From NCBI RefSeq assembly GCF_014643835.1, contig NZ_BMKD01000007.1:124001-188000 (forward strand): a DNA stretch of 64,000 nucleotides. Reading direction: 5' to 3'. Source of the stretch: Mucilaginibacter rubeus. Lineage in GTDB: Bacteria; Bacteroidota; Bacteroidia; Sphingobacteriales; Sphingobacteriaceae. Both the position numbers and the translations under genes were made by a program. Every line of letters starts with the position of its first letter. Positions within the stretch are counted from its first letter, which is position 1. The notes under the pieces are model-generated. The model worked only from the letters and a program-made list of their open reading frames with translations, was not told where the DNA came from and made no database searches. Positions 17,396 to 27,016 of the stretch are shown one piece after another.

Positions 17396-19129
17396 CTATT
17401 TCACCTCATAAACCACCGCCTCATACGGCATCAGCGTGCCATTTTTTGATGGCTTTTGATAATTGCCGATTAAAACCGTTGCATTACCCAAATTCATACC
17501 TGTTTGAGCCGGAGCTGTTTTACTTGTAAAATTCAGGAATACCAGCAGCTTCCTGCCGTTCAACTCCCGGGTGTAGGCATAAGTATCGGGGTTTTGTGCA
17601 TCGAGCAATGTATATTTTCCGTATACCAGTACCGGGTTATCCTTCCGCAGCTTTACTATCCGCCTGAAATAATTCAACGTGCTATTGGCATCTTTTTCCT
17701 GCGCAGCAGCGTTGACACTTTTATAATTGGGATTTACCTTTATCCAGGGTGTACCCGTTGTAAAACCGGCATTGGCCGTGCTGTTCCATTGAAATGGAGT
17801 GCGCCCGTTATCACGGCTTTCAAAGGCTATTCGTTTTAAATATGTAGGCAAATCGGCACCAATATTTTTTTGCCGCTGATATTCGTTTAACGTTTGCACG
17901 TCACGATAGTCATCAATTGTGCTAAAGCCAGCATTGGTCATGCCCAGTTCGTCGCCATTATAATAGTATGGCGTACCGCGCATAGTCATCAAAAATGTAG
18001 TGAGCATTTTTGATGATACAGCCCTGAACTCCGGACTATCATTGCCGAACCTGCTTACCAGCCGGGCCTGGTCATGATTGGCTAAGAATATTGATAACCA
18101 CCCCTTTGATGCAAAGGCACTATCCCATTTGGTAAATACCTGTTTTAAGTGAACTACGCTATAGCCTTCGGGTTTGGCAATATCCACACCTTCAAATGCG
18201 TAAGCCATGTTCAATTCATTTCTGTCGGCATCAACTAAATTATGGCCGTCTTCAAAAGTATTGCCTGCACCTTCGGCTACACTCATTACGTTATATTTAC
18301 TGAGCACTTCTCTGTTCATTTCCTGCAGGTATCCGTGCAAATTGCCCTGTACGCCGTAATATTGGGTAAAGTTTTTTTCAAACCCTTTCGGAAAGGCCGG
18401 AAAGGTAGTATCCTTTGCAGCAAATTGGAAGGCATCCAGCCGGAAACCGTCAATCCCCTTATCAGCCCAAAACTTCATTATGCCGTATACTTCATTCCTC
18501 AGTTTTGGATTTTCCCAGTTAAGGTCGGGCTGCTTGCGCGAAAAATAATGCAGGTAATAGGCATTGGTAAGCGAATCATAACGCCAGGCATCGTGGTTTA
18601 CGTCAAATAAACTGTAGCGATAAGCGGGTTTGCCCTTTTCGGCGTTCCACCAGTGATAATATTCCCGGTACGGATTTTTGCGCGAGCTCCTGCTTTGTTT
18701 AAACCATTCGTGCTCATCGCTGCTGTGATTTACTACCAGGTCCATCACCAGTTTTATGCCGCGGGAATGCATGCCTTTCAGCAAAACATCAAAATCATCC
18801 ATGGTTCCAAAATCCTTCATGATGTTGCGGTAATCGCTTACATCATAGCCATTATCGTCATTAGGCGAGCTGTAAATTGGGTTAAGCCAAACAACATCAA
18901 CACCGAGGCTTTTGATATAATCAAGTTTGGAGATAATGCCTTTCAGGTCACCAATACCGTCTCCATCGTTGTCCTTAAAGCTTCGGGGATAAACCTGGTA
19001 AACTACGGCTTCCTTCCACCATTTGCGGTCAATAGTGTCTGCTCTGCCTTGATTGTTTTGCGCGGCCCCTGAAATGGCAACAAACATAAAAACAATGAAG
19101 GCCACAAAACGAATGTAAGGTACGTTCAT
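17396..19129 (-). CDS. Secreted GH13 alpha-glucosidase / oligo-1,6-glucosidase
   Basis: The product has 577 residues with a signal peptide (1-22). GH13 motifs in order: DLVVNHSSDEHEWF (region I), GFRLDAFQFA (nucleophile aspartate near 230), VAEGAGNTFEDG (acid/base glutamate) and FLANHDQARLVSRFG (transition-state aspartate). The N-terminal WWKEAVVYQVYPRSFKD is the hallmark of the oligo-1,6-glucosidase / alpha-glucosidase subfamilies. Acts on maltose- or isomaltose-like oligosaccharides in the periplasm. Convergent with the GH35 gene. Confidence 0.93.
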   Translation of the reverse strand: MNVPYIRFVAFIVFMFVAISGAAQNNQGRADTIDRKWWKEAVVYQVYPRSFKDNDGDGIGDLKGIISKLDYIKSLGVDVVWLNPIYSSPNDDNGYDVSDYRNIMKDFGTMDDFDVLLKGMHSRGIKLVMDLVVNHSSDEHEWFKQSRSSRKNPYREYYHWWNAEKGKPAYRYSLFDVNHDAWRYDSLTNAYYLHYFSRKQPDLNWENPKLRNEVYGIMKFWADKGIDGFRLDAFQFAAKDTTFPAFPKGFEKNFTQYYGVQGNLHGYLQEMNREVLSKYNVMSVAEGAGNTFEDGHNLVDADRNELNMAYAFEGVDIAKPEGYSVVHLKQVFTKWDSAFASKGWLSIFLANHDQARLVSRFGNDSPEFRAVSSKMLTTFLMTMRGTPYYYNGDELGMTNAGFSTIDDYRDVQTLNEYQRQKNIGADLPTYLKRIAFESRDNGRTPFQWNSTANAGFTTGTPWIKVNPNYKSVNAAAQEKDANSTLNYFRRIVKLRKDNPVLVYGKYTLLDAQNPDTYAYTRELNGRKLLVFLNFTSKTAPAQTGMNLGNATVLIGNYQKPSKNGTLMPYEAVVYEVK

Positions 19130-19368
19130 GATTATAATTGGTTAAGCTTTAGCAGGACGAAACAGACTTTCTGTGGTTTATAACAATAGAATATTAAGAT
19201 AGCAATATTTAAGCGAAACAAAAAATAATGCAACTAAATCCGTCGGCTTAGCGCCCGTACAAATTTGAAGTTCAAACATTATGCACATTTCGGGGTTTAG
19301 AAATGAGCTAACACCAATCACAATTAAACAGTCAGTAAATTGAATTTTTAATATTTATATCCGTTAGC

Positions 19369-20715
19369 GTGCATCACAAACCACCACATAAAATTTCTAC
19401 CCTGCTTTTAAAAACAGTTTTATTCATACTATTTACAGGCATATCGGTACATGCTTTCGGCCAGGTACCTGTACCTGCCGATTCGGTAAAAGCCGATTCA
19501 TTGCGCATTAAAGAAAAAGTAGTAAAACCGGCCAAACCGACCGATACTTTATATAAACAATATGACTTTGGCGATCTGGTGCGTAACATACTTCACCCCG
19601 GCCGACCGGCTGCACCTCCTAATAAAAAGGCATCGGGAATTACCATCATACCCAATGTGGCATCCAATCCCACTATCGGCTCACAAATTGGGATCAAGGC
19701 TGTAGCCGGAAAAAAATTAGGGAACGATCCAAATACCCTGCTTTCGGTTGCTGCCACATCGGCTTCTATTACTACCAAGGGGATCATCTATTTTTATATC
19801 AACCATAACATATATACACCGGGTAATAAATGGAATTTTCAGGGCAGTTTGGTTGCAGCCAAAACAGTTTCGCCCGATTACGGCTTGGGAATTGGCCAGG
19901 CATCAAGCGGCAGCGAAGCCGACCAGGTGTTGGCCAATCCCGGGCGTAAAGGCAGGGCATTGCATTCGCAATTTTATAATATCCGCGAGAAGGTATACAA
20001 AGAGATAGATAAGGGATTATTTTTAGGCGCGGGCGCTTCTTTTGATATCAGGCGAAAAATTGAGGATACCAAATCAACAACTGATCTTACCCCATACAAT
20101 ATCTATAGCGACCGTCATGGATTTGCCCGCGACCATTATGCTGCTAACGGCTTGCTTTTTAACTTACAATACACTACCCGCGACAATCAAAACCGGGCCT
20201 ACAGAGGGATTTACGTCGATGCCGGCTTCCGCATTAATCAAAGCTGGATGGGGAGCTCCAAAAATGCGGTACAGTTCACTACCGATTTCAGAAAGTATTT
20301 CAGCCTGTCAGAAACTAACCCCGAACATGTTGTTGCCTTCTGGAACTGGGGCTCATACCTTATCAGCGGTAACATCCCCTATCTCGAGCTGCCAGGCACC
20401 GGCAAAGATCCGGGCTTCCGGAGCGGCAGGGGTTATGTAGTACAATATTTTAAGGGTACGCAATACAACTACTCGGAAGTAGAATACCGTTTCCCGATAC
20501 TGCGGAATAAATTTTTAAGCGGCGTGGCATTTGCCAACCTGCAAACAACCAATGATGAATCGGGCACCAAAATATTCCAGGTATGGCAACCGGGTTATGG
20601 CGGCGGTTTGCGGGTACTATTTAATAAAGCAACCCGTACCAATCTTTGTCTTGACTATGCCTTTGGTCGGTATGGTTCAAAGGGGTTCTTTTTGGGCTTG
20701 AATGAAGCATTTTAA
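19369..20715 (+). CDS. Outer-membrane Omp85/D15-like beta-barrel protein
   Basis: The product has 448 residues, GTG start at 19369. A signal peptide (FILFTGISVHAFGQ, around 16-30) is followed by a short linker and a region typical of the surface-antigen D15 barrel (FLGAGASFDIRR, YNYSEVEYRFPILRNKFLSG, GYGGGLRVLFNK) ending in a terminal phenylalanine, the usual barrel signature. No POTRA domains are visible, so it is a short barrel-only member rather than BamA. Cargo unknown. No clear RBS is seen before the GTG. Confidence 0.82.
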   Translation: MHHKPPHKISTLLLKTVLFILFTGISVHAFGQVPVPADSVKADSLRIKEKVVKPAKPTDTLYKQYDFGDLVRNILHPGRPAAPPNKKASGITIIPNVASNPTIGSQIGIKAVAGKKLGNDPNTLLSVAATSASITTKGIIYFYINHNIYTPGNKWNFQGSLVAAKTVSPDYGLGIGQASSGSEADQVLANPGRKGRALHSQFYNIREKVYKEIDKGLFLGAGASFDIRRKIEDTKSTTDLTPYNIYSDRHGFARDHYAANGLLFNLQYTTRDNQNRAYRGIYVDAGFRINQSWMGSSKNAVQFTTDFRKYFSLSETNPEHVVAFWNWGSYLISGNIPYLELPGTGKDPGFRSGRGYVVQYFKGTQYNYSEVEYRFPILRNKFLSGVAFANLQTTNDESGTKIFQVWQPGYGGGLRVLFNKATRTNLCLDYAFGRYGSKGFFLGLNEAF

Positions 20716-20747
20716 AACGGCCTCTATGTTAATCACGAAGGCCGTTT
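20715..20747. terminator. Bidirectional intrinsic terminator
   Basis: Perfect 9-bp stem AAACGGCCT / AGGCCGTTT with a 15-base loop, directly between the convergent ends of the Omp85-like gene and the 237-residue gene. Confidence 0.8.
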
Positions 20748-20778
20748 CGTTAAATCGACTACGATAGTTCTATATAGC

Positions 20779-21492
20779 TTACTTAGTATAAACAGCGAAC
20801 TTTGTATTTTTAGCATTGAGCGGTGTCATCCATTTAATATCTTTTCTTTTGATCGTGCCGTTTAGTTGATCTGCAATTACCAATTGTTTTTTATTTATCA
20901 ATATCGAGTCCTTATCGGAAGATATCACGATCCATCCTGTTTCATCCACCATATAAAACTTATTATCAACCTTAACCAACACATCCTGATTGCCAGCTTT
21001 TGCTGCAGATAGTTTATTATCAAATGTTCGGGCGATTTTTATCTGATCAAAATGTTCCAGCGTACTGTGATAATCCAGATCGCCAATCGCCTTGTTTACC
21101 AGTTTTGAAAAAGAGTTTGATCCTGATCCTTTATCTAACCCAAAATACATTAGCGCTTTTGTATTGCCCGGCAAACTGCCCCAATGCTCGCTTTGCATAA
21201 TGTTATTATAGCCTTTTTTAATGATCTTTAACTTAAACCTCATCTCCCCATCGGCCATAAAACTAAGTGAGATCTTAAAATAGCCCCGCACATCCGTTTT
21301 TCCAAGCAGTTTTTCATCAGCCCCGAAAATACCAGCTCCTTCAATTGGCAATAAGGTTTTTGAATCAACAACGAGACCGGCGATGTCTATATTTCTTGTC
21401 ATTCTGTTATATGTGTTGGCCAATAGCAGAGCCGGGATGAAAAACAGAAGTATCGCAACAAAAGACAACTTTGTTATTAAAAATTTATTCAT
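20779..21492 (-). CDS. Exported protein with a carboxypeptidase-regulatory-like domain
   Basis: The product has 237 residues. A hydrophobic signal or anchor (about 8-27) is followed by a beta-sandwich domain beginning NIDIAGLVVDSKTLLPIEGA and GKTDVRGYFKISL, the pattern of CarboxypepD_reg-like domains common in Bacteroidota exported proteins. The C-terminal half is unrecognised. No lipobox. Function unknown; likely periplasmic or surface. Confidence 0.65.
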   Translation of the reverse strand: MNKFLITKLSFVAILLFFIPALLLANTYNRMTRNIDIAGLVVDSKTLLPIEGAGIFGADEKLLGKTDVRGYFKISLSFMADGEMRFKLKIIKKGYNNIMQSEHWGSLPGNTKALMYFGLDKGSGSNSFSKLVNKAIGDLDYHSTLEHFDQIKIARTFDNKLSAAKAGNQDVLVKVDNKFYMVDETGWIVISSDKDSILINKKQLVIADQLNGTIKRKDIKWMTPLNAKNTKFAVYTK

Positions 21493-21661
21493 GACAGTAT
21501 TTAAGTTTAGGTGAAGATAGGAGTTTAACTAAAGAAAAAAAATACAACATAAAATATCTGTGCTGTTAATTATTATTCTTAATTTTATACTGCAAGCACC
21601 TGTAAAACAATCATGTAATACAACTACATGATATTCCTAACCATATCAATAACCGGGAAGC

Positions 21662-22408
21662 ATGGCCAAAAAGAAAACAGCCGATAAAGACAGCATATGG
21701 AAAAGCCTGCAATTGAAGCTGGGCGTAATTACTGTTATTTTAGGTTTAATAACTACCGGGTATAATCTGATTAAGAAAGATCCGCCACCGCCGGTTAACC
21801 CTGATCTGAAGGCCAGCCTCGAAATTTCGTATATCAGCATGGTCAATGATATTTATGCCCTGGCGGGGGGTGATAGTGCTGTAAGGAAAAAGGATGCCTT
21901 TTATCTTGATTATCCCATACTCACTAATGAAATTTCAGATAAAAACCTCCAGAAAACCGACCAGCTTTTTAACGACACCACGGCTGTTGATTATGACCTG
22001 TTTATCACCTGCCTCATGATCCAGAACAAAGGCAAAGGCGATGCATCAGACATTGAACTTGACGTGAGCAAGCTCAATATTAGCCAGCCGCTTACCATAA
22101 CTGAAGCCCCTCAAAGCAAAAATGATTATGACAGCCAGATCAGGGCCAAAGGCAACGCTGTGAAACAAATTATAAAACTACCTTCAAGGCTTTCAACCGG
22201 GCAAGGAATTTTAATCCCCTTATTCGTGACCTATGATAAACCAAACGCTGTTAATAAAAACAGACAATGGAAAATTGAATCGAAAACCATTTTTCTGCCG
22301 GATAATATCCACTATACAGAACCGGCGGATACCGCCCGTAAATCATTAGTAATACGAAAAATGCTGAGCCCGGTTAGGCTGGCCGAAGGGGTGCAGGGGC
22401 GCGGATAG
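21662..22408 (+). CDS. Membrane-anchored hypothetical protein, first of a tandem paralogous pair
   Basis: The product has 248 residues: lysine-rich N-terminus, one membrane helix (about 16-35, LGVITVILGLITTGYNLI), then a soluble domain. Shared with the next gene, in order: DYPILTNEISD / YPVMKNEIDD, IQNKGKGDASDIELDVSKLNI / IKQVGKGKAESVKLDINRLKL (each about 21 residues, similar not identical), LIPLFVTYD / LMPLYISDG and ESKTIFLPDNI / AGPILLPVSL. Family not recognised. A 27-bp gap to its paralogue suggests an operon. Confidence 0.7.
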   Translation: MAKKKTADKDSIWKSLQLKLGVITVILGLITTGYNLIKKDPPPPVNPDLKASLEISYISMVNDIYALAGGDSAVRKKDAFYLDYPILTNEISDKNLQKTDQLFNDTTAVDYDLFITCLMIQNKGKGDASDIELDVSKLNISQPLTITEAPQSKNDYDSQIRAKGNAVKQIIKLPSRLSTGQGILIPLFVTYDKPNAVNKNRQWKIESKTIFLPDNIHYTEPADTARKSLVIRKMLSPVRLAEGVQGRG

Positions 22409-22435
22409 TTCGACAATGATCAGATATTCATAAGA

Positions 22436-23242
22436 ATGGAAAATAACGAAAACCCAGTACCGGCCAAACAACCTAAAAACAGCCTCGCCCTTATCCTGAT
22501 AGTGGCTGGCAGTGTCCTGATCATCGGCAACCTGTATTTTTATGTTGCCCGGCAAAAGCGCAATACTATAAAAAGGCAACAATTAGACAGCCTTGCCAAA
22601 CAATTGGATACCGCCAATGCAAAATTTGAAATTGGCTATGGCGAAATGAGCATAGCCTCATACAATAAGATGAAAGATGCTGCCGGCCAAAAGGATCACA
22701 GCCCTTTAGTTTATCCGGTAATGAAGAACGAAATAGATGATCTTATCGCTGCCGGAAGCTATCACCCCGACTATGGAATCTCTTCCACTTACCTGGAGGA
22801 ATTTACATCCTTATACAAGAAAAAAAAGCTGAAGCCAATGGGTACGGCAGTTGCCTGCTTAATTATTAAACAAGTTGGAAAAGGCAAAGCAGAATCTGTA
22901 AAGCTCGACATCAACCGTTTAAAGCTTGATGAAGTAAGTGAAATGTTTGACCCTACCGATATCAATAAATTTACAGATCCGGAACGTACAGCTAAATCTT
23001 TCCATTCTACTTCCCTGCAAATAGATCTTGGCGCAATGGATACCGGAGACGCATGGCTTATGCCCCTTTACATCAGCGACGGCTTCTTGAGATTAACAGA
23101 AGGCGGCGATCCGCCGGGATGGTCTGTTACCGCCGGGCCAATACTTCTCCCGGTTAGTTTAAATTATATCAAAAAAGATAAGCGTATTCAAAAGATCCCG
23201 CTGCAAGAAGTACTTAACCGGCCGATAGAGATACTGGATTAA
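22436..23242 (+). CDS. Membrane-anchored hypothetical protein, second of the tandem pair
   Basis: The product has 268 residues with one membrane helix (about 17-37, ALILIVAGSVLIIGNLYFYV), a short helical stalk (QKRNTIKRQQLDSLAKQLD), and the same soluble domain as its upstream neighbour, diverged well beyond recent duplication. Function unknown. Followed by a strong hairpin terminator. Confidence 0.7.
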   Translation: MENNENPVPAKQPKNSLALILIVAGSVLIIGNLYFYVARQKRNTIKRQQLDSLAKQLDTANAKFEIGYGEMSIASYNKMKDAAGQKDHSPLVYPVMKNEIDDLIAAGSYHPDYGISSTYLEEFTSLYKKKKLKPMGTAVACLIIKQVGKGKAESVKLDINRLKLDEVSEMFDPTDINKFTDPERTAKSFHSTSLQIDLGAMDTGDAWLMPLYISDGFLRLTEGGDPPGWSVTAGPILLPVSLNYIKKDKRIQKIPLQEVLNRPIEILD

Positions 23243-23312
23243 GAAACAGTTGAAGTACGATATGAACTATCTGCCATGGCACTGTATGCCGGTTAAACAA
23301 ATTTTATAAATA

Positions 23313-23348
23313 AACAGGCCGCTCTAATCACAAGAAAAGCGGCCTGTT
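23313..23348. terminator. Bidirectional intrinsic terminator
   Basis: Perfect 11-bp stem AACAGGCCGCT / AGCGGCCTGTT followed by ATTTTG on the plus strand. It lies between the convergent tandem-pair operon and the 126-residue gene. Confidence 0.85.
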
Positions 23349-23364
23349 ATTTTGTTACTACTGG

Positions 23365-23745
23365 TTATTGTCCGCTTGTGGCGCTCCAGCCATCACCCCA
23401 CCCACTGCCACCTGCTGCTTTGCTGCCTTTCAAAAGCTTATCGTATTTTACTGTTTGTTCTTTAGTTAAAACAGCTTTGATCTTTGAGATGGTAGCTTCC
23501 CGTAATGGCTTAATATCAACCATCATTTTCGTGTTATCACCTTTATCAGCAGCTTTGATCTTTTCAAACTTATCGGATGATTCCTGGTATATCACCGCAA
23601 TTTTTTCGGTTTGTTTATCAGTGAGCTTTAATTGCTTTTGCAGGTCTTTTGATTTTTCAACAGGTTTGGCACCGGGCTTGGTTTGCGCGTTGCCTGCTAC
23701 AGCCAATCCAATGAACATGCAGCATAGTAATAAGAGTTTTCTCAT
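23365..23745 (-). CDS. Small secreted helical protein (Spy/CpxP-like)
   Basis: The product has 126 residues: signal peptide (1-20, GLAVAGNAQ), then a helical domain with LQKQLKLTDKQTEKIAVIY and ISKIKAVLTKEQTVKYDKLL. The pattern of two 'L(T)-K/D-x-Q' helices is the one seen in Spy/CpxP-like periplasmic chaperone-type proteins, but conservation is too weak to assign. The C-terminus is a glycine/serine tail. Probably monocistronic. Confidence 0.65.
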   Translation of the reverse strand: MRKLLLLCCMFIGLAVAGNAQTKPGAKPVEKSKDLQKQLKLTDKQTEKIAVIYQESSDKFEKIKAADKGDNTKMMVDIKPLREATISKIKAVLTKEQTVKYDKLLKGSKAAGGSGWGDGWSATSGQ

Positions 23746-23834
23746 GGTTAAGATTTATTTTAATTGTTGTTGATATAAATGTAACTATTTTGGTATAAAA
23801 CCAGAGCTAATATTTTCTATTACAGAAACATGAT

Positions 23835-26078
23835 TTAATTTATTTTGGCTGCCATTTGCATCGGCATACAACCAGGCATGTTTTTGCTGCGGAAAATCAG
23901 TTTTGTTAACTGGGTAGTTTTGTATTGTGCATTACCCTCGATGATATTTAAGAACTGATTGGGCGCCACATTTTTAAAGTATTGCACAGCGCTGCTGCCT
24001 GCCCATTTTATCTCAATCTCATCAATCATCTTTGCCTGGCCAATTCCTATCTCCTGCCGCAAAGGCGACGACCCAAAACTCCCGCCCGAATTAACGTCTT
24101 TATAAACAGAACGTTTAACCCCATTTTCGGTAAAAGTGAGTTTGATATGGCTTCCGATGGCTGCATTATTGGCTTTTGTGCCATTCAATTTCAGACTGAT
24201 CCAATTATTATTGCTTATACCGGGGTTCATGTATAATGAACTGGTATACGAGTCGCCAATGTAAGCCCCTCCCATTTCGGCAAAAATATCCTGATGGCCG
24301 TTATTCCTCAAATCGGCAAATGCGATGCCGTGCCCCTTTTGCAAATTACCCGTACGCGATGAAGAAGTGATATCAGCAAAACGTTTACCCCCTATATTTC
24401 TGAAAAATTTGTTAGGCACAAGCGATTTAAAATCGGGGTTACCTGTACCAAAATACATATCAGGATAGCCATCGTTATCAATATCGCCAAAATTGGCCCC
24501 CATACTGTAAACTACTTTATCGAGGCCGGCTTCTTTGGTTACATTGGTAAATGTCCCGTTATGATTGTTTTTGTATAGATAAATGTTGCCAGCTTCCGGT
24601 ATAGCTTTGCCCAGGGCGGCGGCGGCACTGTAATAACCTAAAGTACGTTCAAAGTTATAGTTAGCGACCATCAAATCGGGCCAGCCATCGTTATTATAAT
24701 CATAAAACCAGGTGGTAAAGGTGCGTTGTTTAATTTGATCGAGGCCCGATTGCGCGGTAACATCTTCAAAATCCACACCCACACTGGTTTTACCTTTATT
24801 TTTAAGCAGGTATTTATGCCCGTCCATAGTTGAAATAAATACATCCGTAAAACCGTCGTTATCATAATCGGCAGATGTTACACCTTTAACAAATGCCTTA
24901 ATACCGCAATGGGCAGCAGTAGTTATATTAGTGAATGTACCGTTACGGTTATTCATGTACAGCTGGCAGGTTGATTCATCGGCGTAGTACATCGACTCCG
25001 AATTCTCATTACCCACAAACACATCCAGCCAGCCATCGTTATTAAAATCGGCCCAGGTTGCGGTTTGAGTAGGGTGAAGCATAAACAAACCACTTATGGC
25101 GGTTACATCAGTAAAAGTCCCATCGCCATTGTTGCGCAATAAGGAACTTGGTTGGTTGCCGAAGCCCTTGGTGAGCCATGCGCCACGCAAAACAAAAACA
25201 TCCAGTTTACCATCATTGTTATAATCCGTTTGCTGGATATTAAGCCCCCCGGTAATCCCTTTTAAACCGGCGGCTTCGGTTCGGTCACTAAACGTGCCGT
25301 CCTGGTTATTTTGAAAGTAATGCATCGGATCGCTCAGGTCCCAGCCCGATGTCATGATATCAAGATAGCCGTCGTTATTAAAATCATCAACAATGACCCC
25401 GCCTGCCCGGCCGTTGATGTTAAGGCCAAGGCTACCGGCCACATCAACAAAGGGTTTAACCTGTGCTGCAGTATCCGGGTCGGCATTAAGGCCGGGGATT
25501 AAGGCATTCCTAGGCACTTTTTGCGGATACTCGCCAAGCGTCATATAGGCTATGTTGATTAACCAGCGCGACTCATAATCATCAGGACGAAGCTTTAACA
25601 ATGCTTTATACACTTCAATTGCTTTTCTTGAGCCGGTTTGGATCTTGTGTACCCCATCATCTTTAATTGGGAAGATGCACGACGAGCCGGTATGGTTAAG
25701 CATACAATTGCTCCGTTCACCCAAACGCATGTAAGCTATGGCCTGTTCAGGCAACGTTTCATCAGTCGACATGAAATCGATGTTATCCATCAGGTACTTA
25801 TAAATATCAACTGATTGCTGCTCTTGTCCTGCTTTTAATAGCAGTGAGGCCTTTGAAAATAACACCTCGGGGCTTTTGCCAAGCTTTTTGGTTTTAAGCA
25901 ACGAATCGCAATAAGCCAGCTTCATTTCGGGGTTAAACGGGTTTGAAATGGTATTATTCTTTTTATTTATCTGCTTCAGCACCTGGGCCATCTCCTCATT
26001 AGATGAGTTCTGGCATGATGCTATTATGGTAAAGCCGCACAGCAGCACAAGCGCGGCGGTAACTTTTTTCTTTATCAT
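23835..26078 (-). CDS. ASPIC/UnbV and FG-GAP repeat lipoprotein (CRTAC1-like)
   Basis: Start chosen at ATG 26078 rather than 26180 because it gives a lipoprotein signal peptide (MIKKKVTAALVLLCGFTIIA, then C). The product has 747 residues: a TPR-like N-terminal region (about 35-190), then at least six FG-GAP/VCBS repeats, each with a D-x-[DN]-x-D-G calcium loop (DFNNDGYLD, DYNNDGKLD, DFNNDGWLD, DYDNDGFTD, DYNNDGWPD, DIDNDGYPD), and a C-terminal ASPIC/UnbV domain (about 650-715). Predicted calcium-binding beta-propeller on the outer membrane. Such proteins often accompany SusCD systems; none is adjacent. Confidence 0.88.
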   Translation of the reverse strand: MIKKKVTAALVLLCGFTIIASCQNSSNEEMAQVLKQINKKNNTISNPFNPEMKLAYCDSLLKTKKLGKSPEVLFSKASLLLKAGQEQQSVDIYKYLMDNIDFMSTDETLPEQAIAYMRLGERSNCMLNHTGSSCIFPIKDDGVHKIQTGSRKAIEVYKALLKLRPDDYESRWLINIAYMTLGEYPQKVPRNALIPGLNADPDTAAQVKPFVDVAGSLGLNINGRAGGVIVDDFNNDGYLDIMTSGWDLSDPMHYFQNNQDGTFSDRTEAAGLKGITGGLNIQQTDYNNDGKLDVFVLRGAWLTKGFGNQPSSLLRNNGDGTFTDVTAISGLFMLHPTQTATWADFNNDGWLDVFVGNENSESMYYADESTCQLYMNNRNGTFTNITTAAHCGIKAFVKGVTSADYDNDGFTDVFISTMDGHKYLLKNKGKTSVGVDFEDVTAQSGLDQIKQRTFTTWFYDYNNDGWPDLMVANYNFERTLGYYSAAAALGKAIPEAGNIYLYKNNHNGTFTNVTKEAGLDKVVYSMGANFGDIDNDGYPDMYFGTGNPDFKSLVPNKFFRNIGGKRFADITSSSRTGNLQKGHGIAFADLRNNGHQDIFAEMGGAYIGDSYTSSLYMNPGISNNNWISLKLNGTKANNAAIGSHIKLTFTENGVKRSVYKDVNSGGSFGSSPLRQEIGIGQAKMIDEIEIKWAGSSAVQYFKNVAPNQFLNIIEGNAQYKTTQLTKLIFRSKNMPGCMPMQMAAKIN

Positions 26079-26220
26079 AGGATTTTTATATACCCTCGCG
26101 GATAAAATGCCAGGGCTTTTACCCGCGAGATGTGGTATTAAATTGTCAATAGAAATTTCGGACAACACGACCATGGGCATTAAACAAATGCAGGTCGGTA
26201 AATAGACTAAATGGAGAAAA

Positions 26221-26769
26221 TCAGCAGGTTGCTTTGGGTGGTTGTTCGGGAATATCCTGATGAGAACTTACTAACGATTGCACAGGTTGTACAACGTTTT
26301 CAGGCAATGGCACTACAGGGCAGTAAAATTCAAATTGCGCAAATGAAAGGCTTACATTATCCTTTAAAACCATTTTGCCAAAGGGCACATGCTCTTTGGG
26401 AGAAACAGGAGCCCCCTTTATTCCTTTTGCATCAAGCACATTGCTATCGGCAAAGCGGGTAGTTTTATAATTAGGAATGCACATCAGGTGAAGGGCACTC
26501 CTCGTCAATCGCATTTTTACGTAATTGTAGGTGGCGTTTCCAAATGTAATATGCCCCGATATATTTTCAAAAGCTCGCCAATCATGAATAGCAGGTAAGT
26601 TAACCGGGATAGTTACTTCGGTAAGGTCATTTACATTATACAAGCCTTTCCCAACCTGTTCATTAAAAAACCGGTCCGATTTATAAACCAGGTATTGGTG
26701 CAAAGCCAGCTGTCCGCCAATGTTAAGCAGGTAAATATTGAGCAATATTAAAGCGATGGTCTTTTTCAA
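26221..26769 (-). CDS. Exported hypothetical protein
   Basis: The product has 182 residues with a signal peptide or anchor (KKTIALILLNIYLLNIGGQL) and a soluble part of unknown family (IPVNLPAIHDWRAFENISGH, SFAQFEFYCPVVPLPENVVQ). Similar small proteins occur across Bacteroidota, often near metal-efflux or TonB genes (recalled). The reading begins at TTG 26769; no ATG is available upstream of the signal sequence. TTG use lowers confidence in the exact start. Confidence 0.6.
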   Translation of the reverse strand: MKKTIALILLNIYLLNIGGQLALHQYLVYKSDRFFNEQVGKGLYNVNDLTEVTIPVNLPAIHDWRAFENISGHITFGNATYNYVKMRLTRSALHLMCIPNYKTTRFADSNVLDAKGIKGAPVSPKEHVPFGKMVLKDNVSLSFAQFEFYCPVVPLPENVVQPVQSLVSSHQDIPEQPPKATC

Positions 26770-26885
26770 AGGTTTACAATTATCTAAAGATGAGATTTAT
26801 AAACGATATTTTCAAGACTTATTTATGCCCATTTAATTTATTATTAAAATCATATAATATCAATGCATAAATCGACTTACACGGT

Positions 26886-26966
26886 CGGCGCTTCGCCGGA
26901 CCAGCCGCTTTACCCTTCGGGTGAGAAGGAAAAAGAATCCCCTCTTTGCGCTTGCGTAGAGAGGGG
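26886..26966. repeat. Pair of GC-rich hairpins in an intergenic region
   Basis: GGTCGGCGCTTCGCCGGACC and CCCCTCT..AGAGAGGGG (26939-26966) are two short hairpins. The second resembles single arms of the CCCCTCT family seen at 14307 and 55342. The rest of 26770-27016 shows no gene. Confidence 0.55.
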
Positions 26967-27016
26967 CGACGAGCATAGCAATCCCGGGTTGAGTTAATAC
27001 CCATCCTACCCTAATA

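Noticed and set aside
14523-19129. Polysaccharide utilisation locus
   Set aside because: Two secreted glycosidases are present but no SusC/SusD pair or dedicated regulator lies beside them.
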